A model generated the notes under the pieces. The model searched no databases, was not told where the DNA came from, and was given only the letters and a program-made list of their open reading frames with translations. A program made the translations under genes and the position numbers. From Laburnicola sp. R22_1 (taxonomy: Eukaryota > Ascomycota > Dothideomycetes > Pleosporales > Didymosphaeriaceae): a stretch of DNA of 64,000 nucleotides. Shown piece by piece: positions 31,312-43,300 of this stretch. The stretch spans positions 62,001 through 126,000 of the forward strand of contig JACONQ010000004.1 in assembly GCA_014281115.1 (NCBI GenBank), written 5' to 3'. Every line of letters begins with the position of its first letter. Position 1 is the stretch's first letter.

Positions 31312-33336
31312 CTACCCCATCAAAAACTCCCACAACCCCTCCCCCTTGACATAATCCCCCCAAATAACATTAACCAACCACAAATCCCTCCTCAGCTCCC
31401 CCAACAACCGACTCGACGCCCCCCCAGGCGGATAAATCCGCTGCCACTCCCGCCAAATACTCCACACCTCCTCGCACCAACTCCGAAAGCTGACGGCCTC
31501 GATAATCGTCGGCGTGACAATCTCCTTGCCCGTAAACGAGCCCCACGTCACCGGGTTGACTGCCTCTTCGTTGCTCGCTTCAAAGTCGCCCGCCGCGTTG
31601 CCTGCAAAGTATGTGATCTGGTCGTGAGCTTTGAGCCGCGGCTCGAGCGCTTTCCAGTCGGCGGACGGGAGGAAGAATTCGACAAAAGGTTTCTGGAAGA
31701 CGAGTCCGTTCTTGGGGCCCCAGCCGAAGACGGGGTCCGTGGATTTAACGCCATTGACGGCAGGCTGTGATGCTACTGTCCACCAGCCTTTGGAGTTGAG
31801 CGCCAACAGTTCCTTGCTGATAGTACTCGTCTCTGGGCTCAGGTTCTGCTCACTCCATGGTATCGCTTCCAGGCCACCTTCAATGTGTCGCCTGAACAAC
31901 TTCGATATGTCGTCCTTGTCAACCGGGTGGCCCCAGAGCTTGAGCGCTTGCGGTGTACTGACGTGCAGTGTGGGACCGTAACCATCGATTTCGCCGAAAG
32001 CCGGCGATCGAGCATCACCCCATCGTCCGTTGGGAAAGTCATCCCACGTTGCTTCTCGACCTAATGACCCTTCTCCTTCGGATATGGCTAGTGTATTTGC
32101 GCGCGTGTTTATCGGGCCTCTTGGTACTCCGGCCTCGTCTTCGGGTGCTTGATACGAGGAGGTGCTGGATTTAGAGTGGGTTGACTTGGACGTGATGACC
32201 CGATTACGTGGCCCAGAGTTTACCGACGATAGGCGTCTCCGCTCTTTATTTCGCAGCGCGCCTTCGGGTGGAGTGAGGTCGACACTGGGAGTAAGCTCGA
32301 TGGCGTCGTCATCGTCTACCAGCAATGGGATCAAGTGGCATCTCTCCAAGATATGCGACACTGCCTTCTCCAAGTTCAATGTATAGAAATGGAAACCTCT
32401 TCTCCCTGGACTAGGCCGGCCTTTCAAATGTTCCACGATCTCGCTCAAAATCTCCACGCCAACTTGCTTGACCAGTTCGTCGTCGCCTTTGACGGCGTCC
32501 AAGCGAGCTATCATATCCGCCGGCAACTTCGCATGCGAGAGCTTCGTGACGCGACGCAGGATCTGGTATGACTGAATGGGCAGCAAGCCCGGAATGATAG
32601 GTATAGTCTTGAAAGCGCCGCTCTCGTGCTCCCTCAGCATCGTCTCAAACCTGTCATACGCCTCCACGTCGAAAAATAGCTGCGTCATGAGGAAGTCGGC
32701 GCCTGCCTCGGTCTTCTCGACCAGGAACGGGAGGTCGAACCTGGGATCCTGCCGCTCGGGATGGCTCTGGTCGGAGTGGCCCTCGGGATAGGCGGCGACG
32801 CCGATGCAGAAGTAGTCACCGTACTGCTTGCGAATGTGCCGGACCAGGTCGACTGCCCACGTGAAGTCTTTATTCGAGTCGTCTTCGGGCAGCTGCCCCT
32901 CTTCCCGGTACTCCTCGCTCCGCGGCGCATCACCTCGCAAGGCCAATATGTTGCGTATGCCCAGCGCCCTTGCCTGCTCGAGCGCATCGTCGACGAGGGC
33001 GCGGCTCATGTTGGTGCACGTCAGGTGCAGACATGTCGTGAGCCCGAGCTGGCGCTGGCATATCTCTGCGAGTTCGAGCGATTTCGTGGCCGTCGAGCCG
33101 CCGGCGCCCCATGTCACGTTGACAAACAGCGGCCGCAGCGCCCGTGCCATGCGTTCCAGACGCGACTGGAGGTTCGCAAAGCCCTGCATGCGGTCAATTT
33201 CCCCTGCGTCTGCGGCATGTCATGGCTGCGTGTGGAGGGGCAGACGTACCATGGACGTCTTGGGCGGGAAGAACTCGAGCGAGAAGTAATTGGCGCCATC
33301 GGGCAGGGCGTTGATCTTATCCGTGATCTTCTCCAT
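31312..33336 (-). CDS. Methylenetetrahydrofolate reductase
   Basis: Reduces 5,10-methylene-THF to 5-methyl-THF, supplying the methyl group for methionine synthesis; FAD enzyme of the cytosol. Two exons: 33336-33250 (29 codons, ending FSLEFFPPKTSM) and 33183-31312. The acceptor CAG at 33186-33184 restores the conserved FFPPKTSMGFANLQ. Total 652 residues. The N-terminal TIM-barrel domain has the catalytic Glu in LEFFPPK, VTWGAGGST, HLTCTN, ILALRGD and FHFYTLN. The fungal C-terminal regulatory domain includes ATWDDFPNGRWGDARSPAFG and VFGWGPKNGLVFQKPFVEFF. A Ser/Arg-rich linker (about 320-390) joins them. Yeast has two paralogues, MET12 and MET13; I cannot decide between them by eye. Confidence 0.95.
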
Positions 33337-33639
33337 GGCCGCGTGGATGGGCAGGCGGGCTGGGTGGTGTTCGTGGAGTCATCGTCATGCCCGCGGTGAT
33401 GGACTTTTGTGAGTGACGGCCGTGGGAGAAAGCGCCGGGCTGGCGGGGTCCTGTGGCGGGTGCCCGATTCAGAAAGGCAACCCCGGTGCCGATCAGGACC
33501 ACGACGCTTTCACCATCTGGACCCGCGGTCCGCATCAGCACCTCGAAGCCGGCAGCGCTTTCTCTGTTATCTGCATCTATTTGGGATAGCCTTGGAATGG
33601 AAGCCGAAGATTCAATGGCTGCGGATACATCACGTGACG

Positions 33640-34182
33640 GAAGAAGCGCCCGCGCCCGACTCAACCCGACCTCGGCCCCTTCTACCACCCCCTCCGCCAC
33701 GATAGCCCTAACGCGCCACTGCAACGCCTACCTCGCCTCGCTGAAGGCAGAGCACCCGGAGAACTTCGGCTTCTGGGCCGCGTTGCCGCTGCCATATGTG
33801 GACGCTGCGTTGCGGGAGATTGATGCAGCCGTCGACGAGGGATGCGATGGGTTTATTTATACTGTTTACTAATTACCATGGGGAGTATCTTGGAGACGAG
33901 AGGTTTGACGAGGTGTTTGCGAGACTCGATGCGTTGGGGGCGGTGTTCGATGGTGAGGTGGGGGGATGGGGCCAGTTGACGGCTTGGGTGGAGGGGCTTG
34001 GTATTTCGCATGAGAGGCTGTTGTATGGGAGTGACTTTTGCTTCACGTCGCTGCCGTTGACTGTGATGCATTCGAGTCGGATGAAAGACGGGCTAGAGCA
34101 TCTGTTTAATGATGAGCAGAGGGAGGCGATTTATCAAAAGAACGCAGTCAGACCATTACAAGAGAAGAGCAGACGACGATGA
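33640..34182 (+). pseudogene. Amidohydrolase (ACMSD-like family), frameshifted and internally deleted
   Basis: Two pieces of a fungal amidohydrolase-2 protein are readable. One frame gives LASLKAEHPENFGFWAALPL and DEGCDGF. The next gives TNYHGEYLGDERFDEVFARL, shifted by one base at about 33860-33870. Further on the protein jumps from ARLDALGAV directly to GQLTAWVEGLGISHERLLYG, skipping the segment where family members carry a metal-ligand His and about 100 residues. The N-terminal metal-binding His-x-His segment is also missing. The C-terminus (GLEHLFNDEQREAIYQKNA) is family-like. Intact members are metal-dependent decarboxylases/hydrolases; this copy cannot be active. Confidence 0.8.
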
Positions 34183-34241
34183 GAAGTTGAAGATGAGCTC
34201 TGATACGGATGGAGACAAATCGTCTAGTATTGTTGCCAAAG

Positions 34242-36049
34242 TTATATGTACTTATAAGGGTTCATGATACCGTTCTGCGCAAGTCAGCAGTTGATCAAGT
34301 CAGTCAAATAGAGCAACGTACCGGATCGTACAGCTTCTTGATCTGCTTCATCAGCTTGATCATGGTCTCACTTCTACTATAGCCAATATACGGCTTCTTG
34401 GTAACTCCCAGTCCGTGCTCTGCGCTGATGCTGCCATTTCTCTTCGACGTCCACTCGTACACAAAAGGTTCGAGCTGTTTCTCTACTGCTTTGTCGAATC
34501 GTCGGACGGGCACGTTCAGATGGAGGTTAGCATCGCCCATATGCCCATAGCCAACCACATCTACAACGGGGTGAGAGTCGTCGTCTCCGAGCAGGCCAGC
34601 TTTCGATAACCGGTCTCGCGTTTCGTTTACCAAGTCATACATTTGCGCGATTGGCAAGGACAGATCGTACTTGTAGACGCCACCCCAATGACCTAGACAT
34701 TCGGTAATACCTTCTCTGCAAGACCAGAGCTCGGCAACCTGCGTCTGATCTTGGGCTAAGACTCCATCGGAGACGATCTCAGCTTCCATGACGTGTTCGA
34801 GAAAGTTTTGCAGTTTCTGCGCTGTCAGCGTGGAGTATGGTATAGGAAGGAAAGGTGTACCTCGCTGTCGTGGTCGCTGTTCGAGCCACTGGTCTCAACT
34901 AGGCAGAAAAATGGGTGCTCGCCTTCCAAGGGCAGCTTTTTACCCGCTACCTTACTGAGGATCTTCTGTGTGCGGCCATCCATCATTTCGAAAGCAGAGA
35001 GAATTTCAGAGAGCTGTCCCTTCGCTGCGCGGAACGCCTTCTGTGCATGCTCGTAGCTCTCGAGACCGAGGTAGGCCACATTCACTGCAGGCGACCGCTG
35101 AGGACATTGGATAGAGATGGCAGTAATGATACCAATTGTGCCCTCGGCACCAATGAACAGCTGTTTCAGATCGTAGCCGGTGTTGTTCTTCCTAAGAAGT
35201 GACAGATCATCTATGACTGTCCCATCAGGTAACACGGCTTCAATGCCAAGTACATTGCCGTGGAGACTGCCATATCGGAGCAGGCGTAGCCCACCTGCAT
35301 TTGTGGAAACATTGCCACCAATCTGGCATGAGCCTTTTGCGCCAAGGTCGAGCGGGAAGATATGTTGCTTCTCGGCCAGGAAGTTGTCGGCAACTTCAAG
35401 AATGACGCCAGCATCGGCAACAAGTATACCCGACACCTCGTCGAAGGACCTGATGCTGTTCATTTTCTGCAGGTTGATGACAATCTCGTCGAAGACCGGG
35501 ACTGAGCCTCCGACAAGCCCTGTGTTACCGCCCTGCGGAACAACAGCTAGCATGTTCTCGTTGCAGTATTTTAGGATATCGCTGACTTCCTCAGTGGTGG
35601 ATGGCTTGAGCACCAGCTTAGCGTGGCCACGGAACTTGCGCATCCAGTCGCTATTATACGGTTCAATGTCTTCAGATGCATCCTTCGTCAAGCCATCCAG
35701 GACAGCAGACTCAGAACCAAGCATTTCCTGGAAGTATTGGACATGTTTTTGGGAGAGCTTGGCGAACTTGGACTCTCGTTGGATGTGGGGATATCTGTGC
35801 ATGATGAATATTTGGTCCGGAATACATTGAGAAAGGTTTTCCGTACGATTCGGAAGTGAACTGGATGGTTTTCGCAGGAGCTGGGCCATCCACGGTTCCT
35901 TTTGCATCAGGCTGATGCGGTTCGGAGGTTGCTGACGAACTCCCTGTCCATCTCACTTGAGCAGGTCTGAAGTGCTTGGTGCATGGCGATGGTCGCGACG
36001 ACAACGCTGCACGTCGCAATGATGCGGCGACGCGTGAAGAGGCTGCCAT
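34242..36049 (-). CDS. DLD2: D-lactate / D-2-hydroxyglutarate dehydrogenase, mitochondrial
   Basis: An FAD enzyme that oxidises D-2-hydroxyacids. Four exons: 36049-35847, 35794-34861, 34816-34322 and a 33-nt last exon 34274-34242, giving 554 residues. All phases agree. The N-terminus (MAASSRVAASLRRAALSSRP) is a typical mitochondrial targeting peptide. The exon 1/2 junction rebuilds FTSESYPHIQRESKFAKL. The FAD_binding_4 domain has VVPQGGNTGLVGGSVP and GGNVSTNAGGLRLLRYGSLH. The C-terminal oxidase domain has GYGHMGDANLHLNV and ISAEHGLGVTKK. The last exon restores the conserved ending KLYDPNGIMNPYKYI. It is closest to yeast DLD2/DLD3 and animal D2HGDH; the exact substrate is inferred. Confidence 0.92.
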
Positions 36050-36658
36050 GGGGTAGTTACAGAAGATGTAGTGAAGAGTGGCGGAAAGTTGCGAGGTTGC
36101 CGGCATCTCAACAATCTGATCCATCGATATGACCTAACCAAAATGGGGTGGCACGGACCATTCCTTGGCGACGTAGGTGGAAAGCTGAAGCCTGAAGCGA
36201 CGCCGTGGAAGCTCAAAACTCGTTCACATCATTTGACCTGTTTTTATCTTGGCCATGTGCACCTACGGCGTAACTCTTGCTATTCAAGGCGAATGCGTAA
36301 AGCAAACAAAGCATAAAATAGAGACACGCCTACGAAAGAGATGCCAACTATCACCAAAGCCAGGCGCTGCATGCGCGAATCCGACGCCTGACGCGGCACT
36401 GGATCAACTTCCTTCGAGGAAAGGGGGACCGTGCCCAGCATGCCGTGATTCGGGGGTAGCACTCGAAGTCTACCAAATTAAATGGGTAAAGCATCACGCA
36501 CACACTAAGAACAGCTCGCTGAGTATACCTGAATTTAGGTTGATATCAGTAGCTAGACGGCATGGCTTGGGCAGAGTCATTCTCGATGGTGGGTGAAAGG
36601 ATGAAGAATTCAGTGAGAAAGAGTAGCTCGTTGGGCATGAAAAAGGACCATTCATGAA
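36050..36658. other. Intergenic, no gene recognised
   Basis: Contains the promoter of the DLD2-like gene and the 3' region of the kinase gene. Short open frames have no domain. Confidence 0.45.
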
Positions 36659-37468
36659 TTAAGTGGGAAATGCTTCTAGTTCTATGATAATTTCGCTCAT
36701 TGAGCTGGCGCTGCCATCCCAGCATTTCTGTATCAGCGAGCCAAGGGGAAGGTTTGTAATATCAGGAAATTGTTGAGTTGCGTAGAACTCTTCGACCTGC
36801 TCGTATCGATCAGGCGATGCTTCGAGTTCATGATACGGCGGTCTCCCAGTCGAAAGTTCATAGATTACACACCCAAATGCAAAGATATCCGTGCCTCGAC
36901 TCACCCGAGGCATCGATGGCCGGTAGCTGAACCATTCGTAGCAGGATCCTGCCGGTCCACCATCAATACTGCAGCCTTCAAAGTCGATCAACTTTATACA
37001 GTCTTGTTTTATAAGAATCCAGTTGTGGCTGCCGACGTCACCATGAATGATGCCGTGAGTGTGTAAATATCGGTAGCCTTCTGCTGCGTGTCTCAGCCAG
37101 CGCACTTTCGTCTCAATCGGTATCTCATGTGCGAAGGGGGATCGGCAGATAGTCCGGAGTGGTGTGCCTCGCTCAAGGACAATAGATCCATCTGTCCGGA
37201 ATTCCAGCACTTTTGCGATATTAGGGTGTCGACCAAGCCTTTTATAAACGATATGCTCAGTCTCCCAAGCGTCAGCATCGTGGAATTCCTTTAGGACACG
37301 TTCTGAATCAATCTCATAAACGACCCCGGATTTCCCACCGGCAAGGAATCGCTTGGTTACGGGTACGACCGCATCGAGGTGTGTTTCGCCTAGAGATCGG
37401 GATCTTCCGAGATATTTGGAAAGAAGCGTCCTGAAGAGTGCAAAGAGGGAGCGAATGATGTACGCCAT
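36659..37468 (-). CDS. Atypical protein kinase-like protein
   Basis: 269 residues, single exon, ATG at 37468. Hydrophobic N-terminus (MAYIIRSLFALFRTLLSKYL) that could anchor it to membrane. The kinase fold can be followed: Gly-rich loop (LAGGKSGVVYEI), VAIK-type Lys (RVLKEF), catalytic loop IIHGDVGSHNWIL (HGD in place of HRD, with the catalytic Asp and the metal-binding Asn kept), DFEG in place of DFG, and an activation segment ending in FSYRPSMPRVSRGTDIFAFG. The metal-binding residues are therefore present but the motifs are non-canonical; such short HGD kinases are common in filamentous ascomycetes. Substrate unknown. Divergent from PRE6. Confidence 0.8.
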   Translation of the reverse strand: MAYIIRSLFALFRTLLSKYLGRSRSLGETHLDAVVPVTKRFLAGGKSGVVYEIDSERVLKEFHDADAWETEHIVYKRLGRHPNIAKVLEFRTDGSIVLERGTPLRTICRSPFAHEIPIETKVRWLRHAAEGYRYLHTHGIIHGDVGSHNWILIKQDCIKLIDFEGCSIDGGPAGSCYEWFSYRPSMPRVSRGTDIFAFGCVIYELSTGRPPYHELEASPDRYEQVEEFYATQQFPDITNLPLGSLIQKCWDGSASSMSEIIIELEAFPT

Positions 37469-37955
37469 GCGGCACCCGTTAAGAAAGGGTTTGGCTGGAG
37501 AAGTCAGTGGGCCGGATGGCGATGGTGTGAGGAAGGAGAAGAGCTGCTGGTGAAGCCTTGCTTCTACGATAGGGTTATAGATGATCGGAGCGTAGCCAGC
37601 CGTAGCCGAGGTAGTCGACGCGAGCGGAGTATGCGAGGATTGAGGCTGGATTAGCGGGCGTCGGGGCTCGTATAGTACGGTGAGAAAGGTGGTTCAGAAC
37701 TTATCGAGTGAAGGTAAGTTCGGAGCCAACAAGGCTGGAGGCCCCGACATTACCCCGGCTGGCTTTAACATTCTGCCAAGACCGCGGGCCGACTGTTTTC
37801 CCGTCCCTCGCCCAGTGACGACGCGGCAGCTTTCACAGCTCCGACTGCTATCCCACCGCCGCATATTCTCTCCACTACTTCGCCCCCGCCGACCTTGCTC
37901 CTCTCCTCCTCGTCCTGTTGAACTTCACGTATACCGCAGTCCCCATACTTTCACC
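37469..37955. promoter_or_regulatory. Divergent promoter region between kinase-like gene and PRE6
   Basis: 487 bp between the two start codons. Pyrimidine-rich sequence (CTCTCCACTACTTCG, CCTTGCTCCTCTCCTCC) precedes the PRE6 start, as is common in fungal promoters. No TATA box stands out. Confidence 0.5.
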
Positions 37956-38926
37956 ATGGCTTCGGGCTACGATCGCGCCCTCTCAGGTAACTATCTGTCT
38001 GTAGAAGGTGGGCGAGAGCTAATAGCTAACTTCTCGTAGTCTTCAGTCCCGATGGACACGTCTTCCAGGTTGAATATGCACTGGAAGCTGTGAAGCGAGG
38101 TATGCTTCCAAGGATTGCTTATCGAGAAGATAATAGTAATTCGTACCAGGTACATGCGCTGTTGGAGTAAAAGGCAAAGATATCGTCGTGCTGGGATGCG
38201 AGAAGCGCTCGGCGATGAAGCTGCAGGACACCCGGATTACGCCTTCCAAGATCTGCCTGGTAGATACCCACGTCGCCCTGGCCTTCGCCGGATTGAACGC
38301 CGATGCCCGCATCCTCGTCGACAAGGCTCGCCTAGAAGCACAATCGCATCGCTTGACCGTCGAGGATCCTGTGTCAATAGAGTACATTACCAAATACGTG
38401 GCAGGCGTGCAGCAGAGGTACACGCAGAGCGGTGGTGTGCGGCCGTTCGGCATCAGTACCCTGATTGTGGGCTTCGACCCCAACGACAAGACGCCGCGCC
38501 TGTACCAGACGGAGCCCTCGGGTATCTACTCAGCGTGGTGAGTTCGCACAAAATTAGAGGGGCAGGGGACGGTGCGGGCTAACTCGGCGTAGGAAAGCGA
38601 ACGCCATCGGTCGTTCGAGCAAGACGGTCCGCGAATTTCTCGAGCGAAACCACAAGGGCGACATGGACCGTGAAGAGACGATCAAGCTAACGGTCAAGTC
38701 GTTGCTTGAGGTGGTGCAGACGGGTGCGAAGAACATTGAGATTGCGGTCATGGCCCCGGGTAATCCGATCGAGATGCTGCCGGTGGAGGACATCGAGAAG
38801 TACGTGGAGAACATCAACACGGAGAAGCAAGAAGAGGCTGCGAACAGGAGGCCCGGCCGCACGCCTGGTACTGGCACTGCAGCCATCCTCACGCGGCCAG
38901 CGGAGGGCTCAGGTTCGGGCGCGTAA
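37956..38926 (+). CDS. PRE6: 20S proteasome subunit alpha-4 (Pre6)
   Basis: A structural subunit of the outer alpha ring of the 20S proteasome. Four exons: 37956-37986, 38040-38099, 38150-38537 and 38593-38926, giving 270 residues. Introns are 50-55 bp. Splicing rebuilds [40 protein letters not shown] and [20 protein letters not shown]. The alpha-type N-terminal signature ([20 protein letters not shown]) and [20 protein letters not shown] with [19 protein letters not shown] identify the alpha-4 (PSMA7) type. The C-terminal tail (from about residue 240) is Gly/Pro/Arg-rich and longer than in yeast. Confidence 0.95.
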
Positions 38927-39227
38927 GATGCCGAGCGCAAACGATGAGCAGATGAGCAAAGACGAGTAGGGACATGGGATAGCATTCGCGTCTGGTAGAC
39001 ATTCTAGGCCGTACACGACAGATACGACCAGCTAGTGCTCAAGATAATGGACATGGAGCACAACACCACATACTTTTCTCTCCTTGTGGCGCCGTGTATC
39101 ACCTTGGGGTCATTATCCTTGACTCCGTACAGCCCCTTTACAGACGCAAAATATAAGCCCGAACTCCTTGTAGACATGCTCAACGTCGAAGCTCCCAGAC
39201 TCCTCGAGTGTTTGGCCATAAAGCTGT
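38927..39227. other. Short region between converging PRE6 and HOT13-like genes
   Basis: Carries both 3' untranslated ends. No gene recognised. Confidence 0.5.
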
Positions 39228-39818
39228 CTAACCAAGCCGGTTGGGGGCGTCCTTGACGTCGAATATTGACCTCTGCTCCTCGGCGCGCACACGCTCGTCC
39301 TTGAGCATTCTGGGATAGATTAGTCGTGTTCGTGATGATAGGTTGTCTGGCGTCGGTACCTAGCGTCTTTCCTGACGTCCTCGCCTTCGACCTGTATCGA
39401 GGCCTTCGGGGTCTTTGCCTCGAGCACAAAGTGGTTGTCGCAGTGCGGACAGTACTCGTCGCTGCCTCTCTTAGCATGGTACACGGTGACTATGCAGTTC
39501 TCAGCATGCGCACCTCTCTTCGAATTCGCGCGCGTCTTTGCGGAAGCACTTTTTGCACTTTTTGCAGGCAAAGGTCATGTCGAAGCTCTGGGCGAGCTCG
39601 TGGTCGGCGGCGTCATGGTGGCATTCGGCGCAGTCGTACCATTTGCGGCCTGTTGATTCATGTTAACAAAACAAGCAGCGTGCTATGGCGTGCCCCTGGG
39701 CCGTGTGCACTCACAACAGGGCGCGCGGATGGCAACCTGGGCGTTGAGGACGTGCTTGCTGCGGAGCATCAGCGGAGGTCATTTCGTGGCGGGGTTCGGC
39801 CGCGTGTGCGTACCACAT
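39228..39818 (-). CDS. HOT13: CHY zinc-finger protein (Hot13-like)
   Basis: Yeast Hot13 is a mitochondrial intermembrane-space zinc-binding protein that supports the Mia40/Erv1 relay and small Tim assembly. Proposed exons: 39818-39814, 39758-39715, 39649-39514, 39461-39360 and 39309-39228; all phases fit, giving 122 residues. Splicing rebuilds MCKHVLNAQVAIRAPCCRKW, YDCAECHHDAADHELAQSFD, FACKKCKKCFRKD and SDEYCPHCDNHFVLEAK, which carry the Cys/His ligands of the CHY finger in order. The first coding exon would be only 5 nt (ATG TG) before a GTACGC donor. A longer in-frame N-terminus upstream of that ATG is open, so the start is uncertain. Donor GTGCGC of intron 3 is a little unusual. Confidence 0.8.
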
Positions 39819-40354
39819 GTCGTCTTGTCTGCACCACGCCGAGGGCTGCCGCTGCGTTGGTTCGGGGGCGTCTGGCGTTTGGTGCCTGCGTCGTGGCGTT
39901 TGGTGCCTGCGTCGTGGCGTTCAATGTCGTCTGCGCGGCCGTCTGGTGTTGATTATTGCAGGGCCGGGCAAACCTGCGGCGGGACCTGATGCAGGAACCT
40001 GTCCCAACCACAGCACCCAGGCAAGGCCCCATGCGGACGTCAGCCACACACACACCACGGTGAGATGCCCAACAGCCCACACATTCCTCGTCCACACGAC
40101 CCCCGAGTGCCTTACGAGACTGCCCGACTGCCCCGTCACGCTCACGCTACCCACCCTCTGCGGTTGCTGTGCGCTGTCTGAAACGGCACCCAGCAGCGCA
40201 CCGCACCCCCGCCCGACGTGTGTGCCCTGCTCAGTGCTGTCGAGCATCCCCGTTCCATTCCCCACGACCACATCCAGCGCTCAATGGGCACGGCTCCTCG
40301 GCAGTCGATGAGCATCCGTAAAGCAGCTCCCGGCGCTGGCTGACGAGGACCATC
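39819..40354. promoter_or_regulatory. Divergent promoter region of HOT13-like and 5-phosphatase genes; 21-bp duplication
   Basis: A 21-base block beginning GCGTTTGGTGCCTGCGTCGT is present twice in tandem at about 39878-39920. An open frame across it (39769-40095 minus) could be the missing upstream part of the HOT13-like gene but is in the wrong frame for the MCKHVL exon. Confidence 0.5.
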
Positions 40355-43300
40355 ATGGACCGCCTTCCCGAGGACAACACAGATGGCTCGTCCATCGTGA
40401 GTAGCACCACCCACTCAAGAAAGAACACGTCCTGACAACAAACAGAAACCCGTCTCTTCTCTCCGCAGCCACTTTGAAAACATGCTCTCTGGGAACAAGT
40501 CCCCGGCGCCCACGAGCCCCCGTCAGCCGTCACCTGCTGCTGTCGAGCGGTTGGCCGTAGCCGAGGACAGCAGAAAGGACGGGCGCATGTCCCTGGATAT
40601 TGCTAGGGACAGTAGTGCGCGCAACTCGACGCCAAATCTATTGGATGCCAGCGCGGCGAGTCCTGCGAGTCCTGCTACGCCCCGGGGGAGGAGCCTGCGG
40701 GCGCCATGGAGCATCCCCAAGGCCCGTCCGTCGTCTATGGTGGCCTTCTCGCCGCCACGATCGCCCACGAGGTCACCGCCCAAGGTCACGGTCCGGTCGC
40801 CAGCGTCACCACCTTTCAACACACCCGAATCGCAGCTCCACTCGCCGCTGCCTTCGCGAAACCATCCGCATGCCTCGCTAGACTCTCCCTCGCAAAGCCC
40901 GATAGTACCCAACGGCACAAAGCCCTTCTTCAGGGGGACGAATCAAAACAACGCCCCCGGGCACGACTCGAAACCCGTCTTTCCTCCCAACCATGCTCTG
41001 AACTCATCTGTAGACCCGCGCAAGAGCGGCATATTTGAGCGTCATGGCACGCCGCCTGTTCCTCCCCCCGTCAATCGCGCCGGCAAACCCAAGATACTGA
41101 CCAATCCGCTCTCAATAGAGCCCCCTGCGAGGAAGACGCTTGCGCCCGATCATGAAGCAGAAAGAGGGAGGGAAAGAGCATCGCCGTTCAGCACACCGCC
41201 CAGTAGCAGCGGAGGAGAGCTTTCGCCTACCAAGGATAGCCCAACGAAGCGCATAGGCACTCTACCCAGGGACGGACACTTTCCTCCGCCTCCCATACAT
41301 CACTCAGTGGCTGAGAAACTACCTTCGTCGGACACGCGAGCCATGTTCGGTAATCCGCCAACGAAGAATCCACCAGTAGCTCGGCACCACGCTATGGAGA
41401 ATCTCCCTGAAGATCGTCCCGCTCTCCCTGCGCGGAGGGAACGCGACAACGTTGACATGCGCAAGAGCATGGTAATACAGCGACCAGCAGCTCCTGAGCC
41501 ACCAGTTCGCCGCTCAATGGACACATTTCGCCCTGCGGCGATTGTGACCGAATCGAAAAACAGATTTATGCCGCCGCCGAGGAGAACCCAAACGGCGGCT
41601 GTAGTGTCAGCCGCTTCTGCAGAACCACGCAAGTCGCTTGAACCTCCCAAGCCGCCTCCACCGCGACATTCTGGAGAGTTCAGACGCCCAAACCCAACTC
41701 CAAATCCAGCGCCGGACCGCGCACCTCAGCCCTATAGTTACGATTCGGACGACACCGATACCGCAAACGAGAAACCAGGAGCCTCTCTGACTGACTATCC
41801 AGACTCGTCACAGGCCAACCGCAGACCGCCCATGTTCGACAAAGGCACTTCATTAATACCGACGGGCTACGAGACTAAGTTGTTTGCCATCTGCGGGGAA
41901 TATATATGTACAACCGGCTACGTGACGAATGTGTGGAACGTGCTGAACGGCAGGCTCCTGTTGAATCTCAGTCACGAAGACACGGTTAAAGCAACTGCGG
42001 TGGCGTTCAGGCCTGCGAAGGATGTTGAGGACGAAGGCAAACGGCTGTGGCTCGGAATGAACACTGGAGAAATGCAGGAGATCGACATTCCAACACAAAG
42101 CGTTGTGTGTACCAAGAGCTCTGCACATAAGGGGGCCCCCGTCCTGAAGATTTATCGGTATGCGTCGGAGATGTGGTCATTAGATGACGAAGGCAAACTT
42201 CATATCTGGCCAGCGGATGAGACCGGGTCGCCTACCCTTCAACAAACTCCTTGCCCGTACCGAGTTCCTCGCGGACACACTTTTTCAATAATATCTGGCT
42301 CCCAATTATGGATAGCCTTCACCAGAGAACTGCGCGTGTACAATCGAACGGGTGACGCTACTTATTTCCAAGAGTTAACGGATAGAGGCTTGTCGCAACT
42401 GAACGTAGGCGACGTCACATCCGGCGCCATCCTTAGCAGCCAGCCGGACCGTATTTACTTCGGACATAACGACGGGAAGATTACTATATACGCCAAGAAG
42501 AGCTTTGAATGCTTGGGCGTAGTCAACGTGAGCTTATATAAGATCAGTTCGCTGGTTGGCGTGGGTGATTACCTGTGGGCTGGCTACAGCACAGGGATGA
42601 TTTATGTGTACGACACGAACAGTACGCCATGGAAAGTAATGAAGGATTGGAAGGCACACGACAAGGTCATCTTCGGCATCTTGGCTGACCGGACGAGTAT
42701 ATGGAAGCTGGATCGCCTACAGGTTGCGACTTTGGGGAGTGACAATCTGCTGCGCATTTGGGATGGCATGTTGAAAAACGACTGGCAAGGTATGCGTTTT
42801 CTTCCTATTACCAAGCAATGGCTGACTTTGGTAGAAACCCAAATGCAGCAGCGCGATGCGGAATACTGTGATTTCCGAGAACTGACAGCCAAAGTTATGA
42901 CCTGGAATGCTGGCGCTTGCAAGCCAACCGACCTCCGACAGCAAGATCAGAACTTCTTCCGGGAATTGTTGCAACCTGAGGATCCTCCGGATGTTCTTGT
43001 TCTCGGCTTCCAAGAGTTGGTAGACCTCGAAAACAAGAAGATCACGGCAAAGAGTTTCTTCAAGAAGAAAAAGTCTAAAGAAGCCTCCGAGCACGAACAT
43101 ATGTCTCATCAGTACCGAGCATGGCGCGACCACCTTATTCGCACCTTGGACGAACTCGCACCTCGGCAAAACTACGTCCTGCTTCATACAGCCAATCTCG
43201 TTGGCCTTTTCACCTGCATCTTCGTGAAGGCAGCAGAACGTACCAAGATCCGCGATGTCTGCGCTGCCGAGATCAAGCTTGGCTTTAGTGGCCGCGTTGG

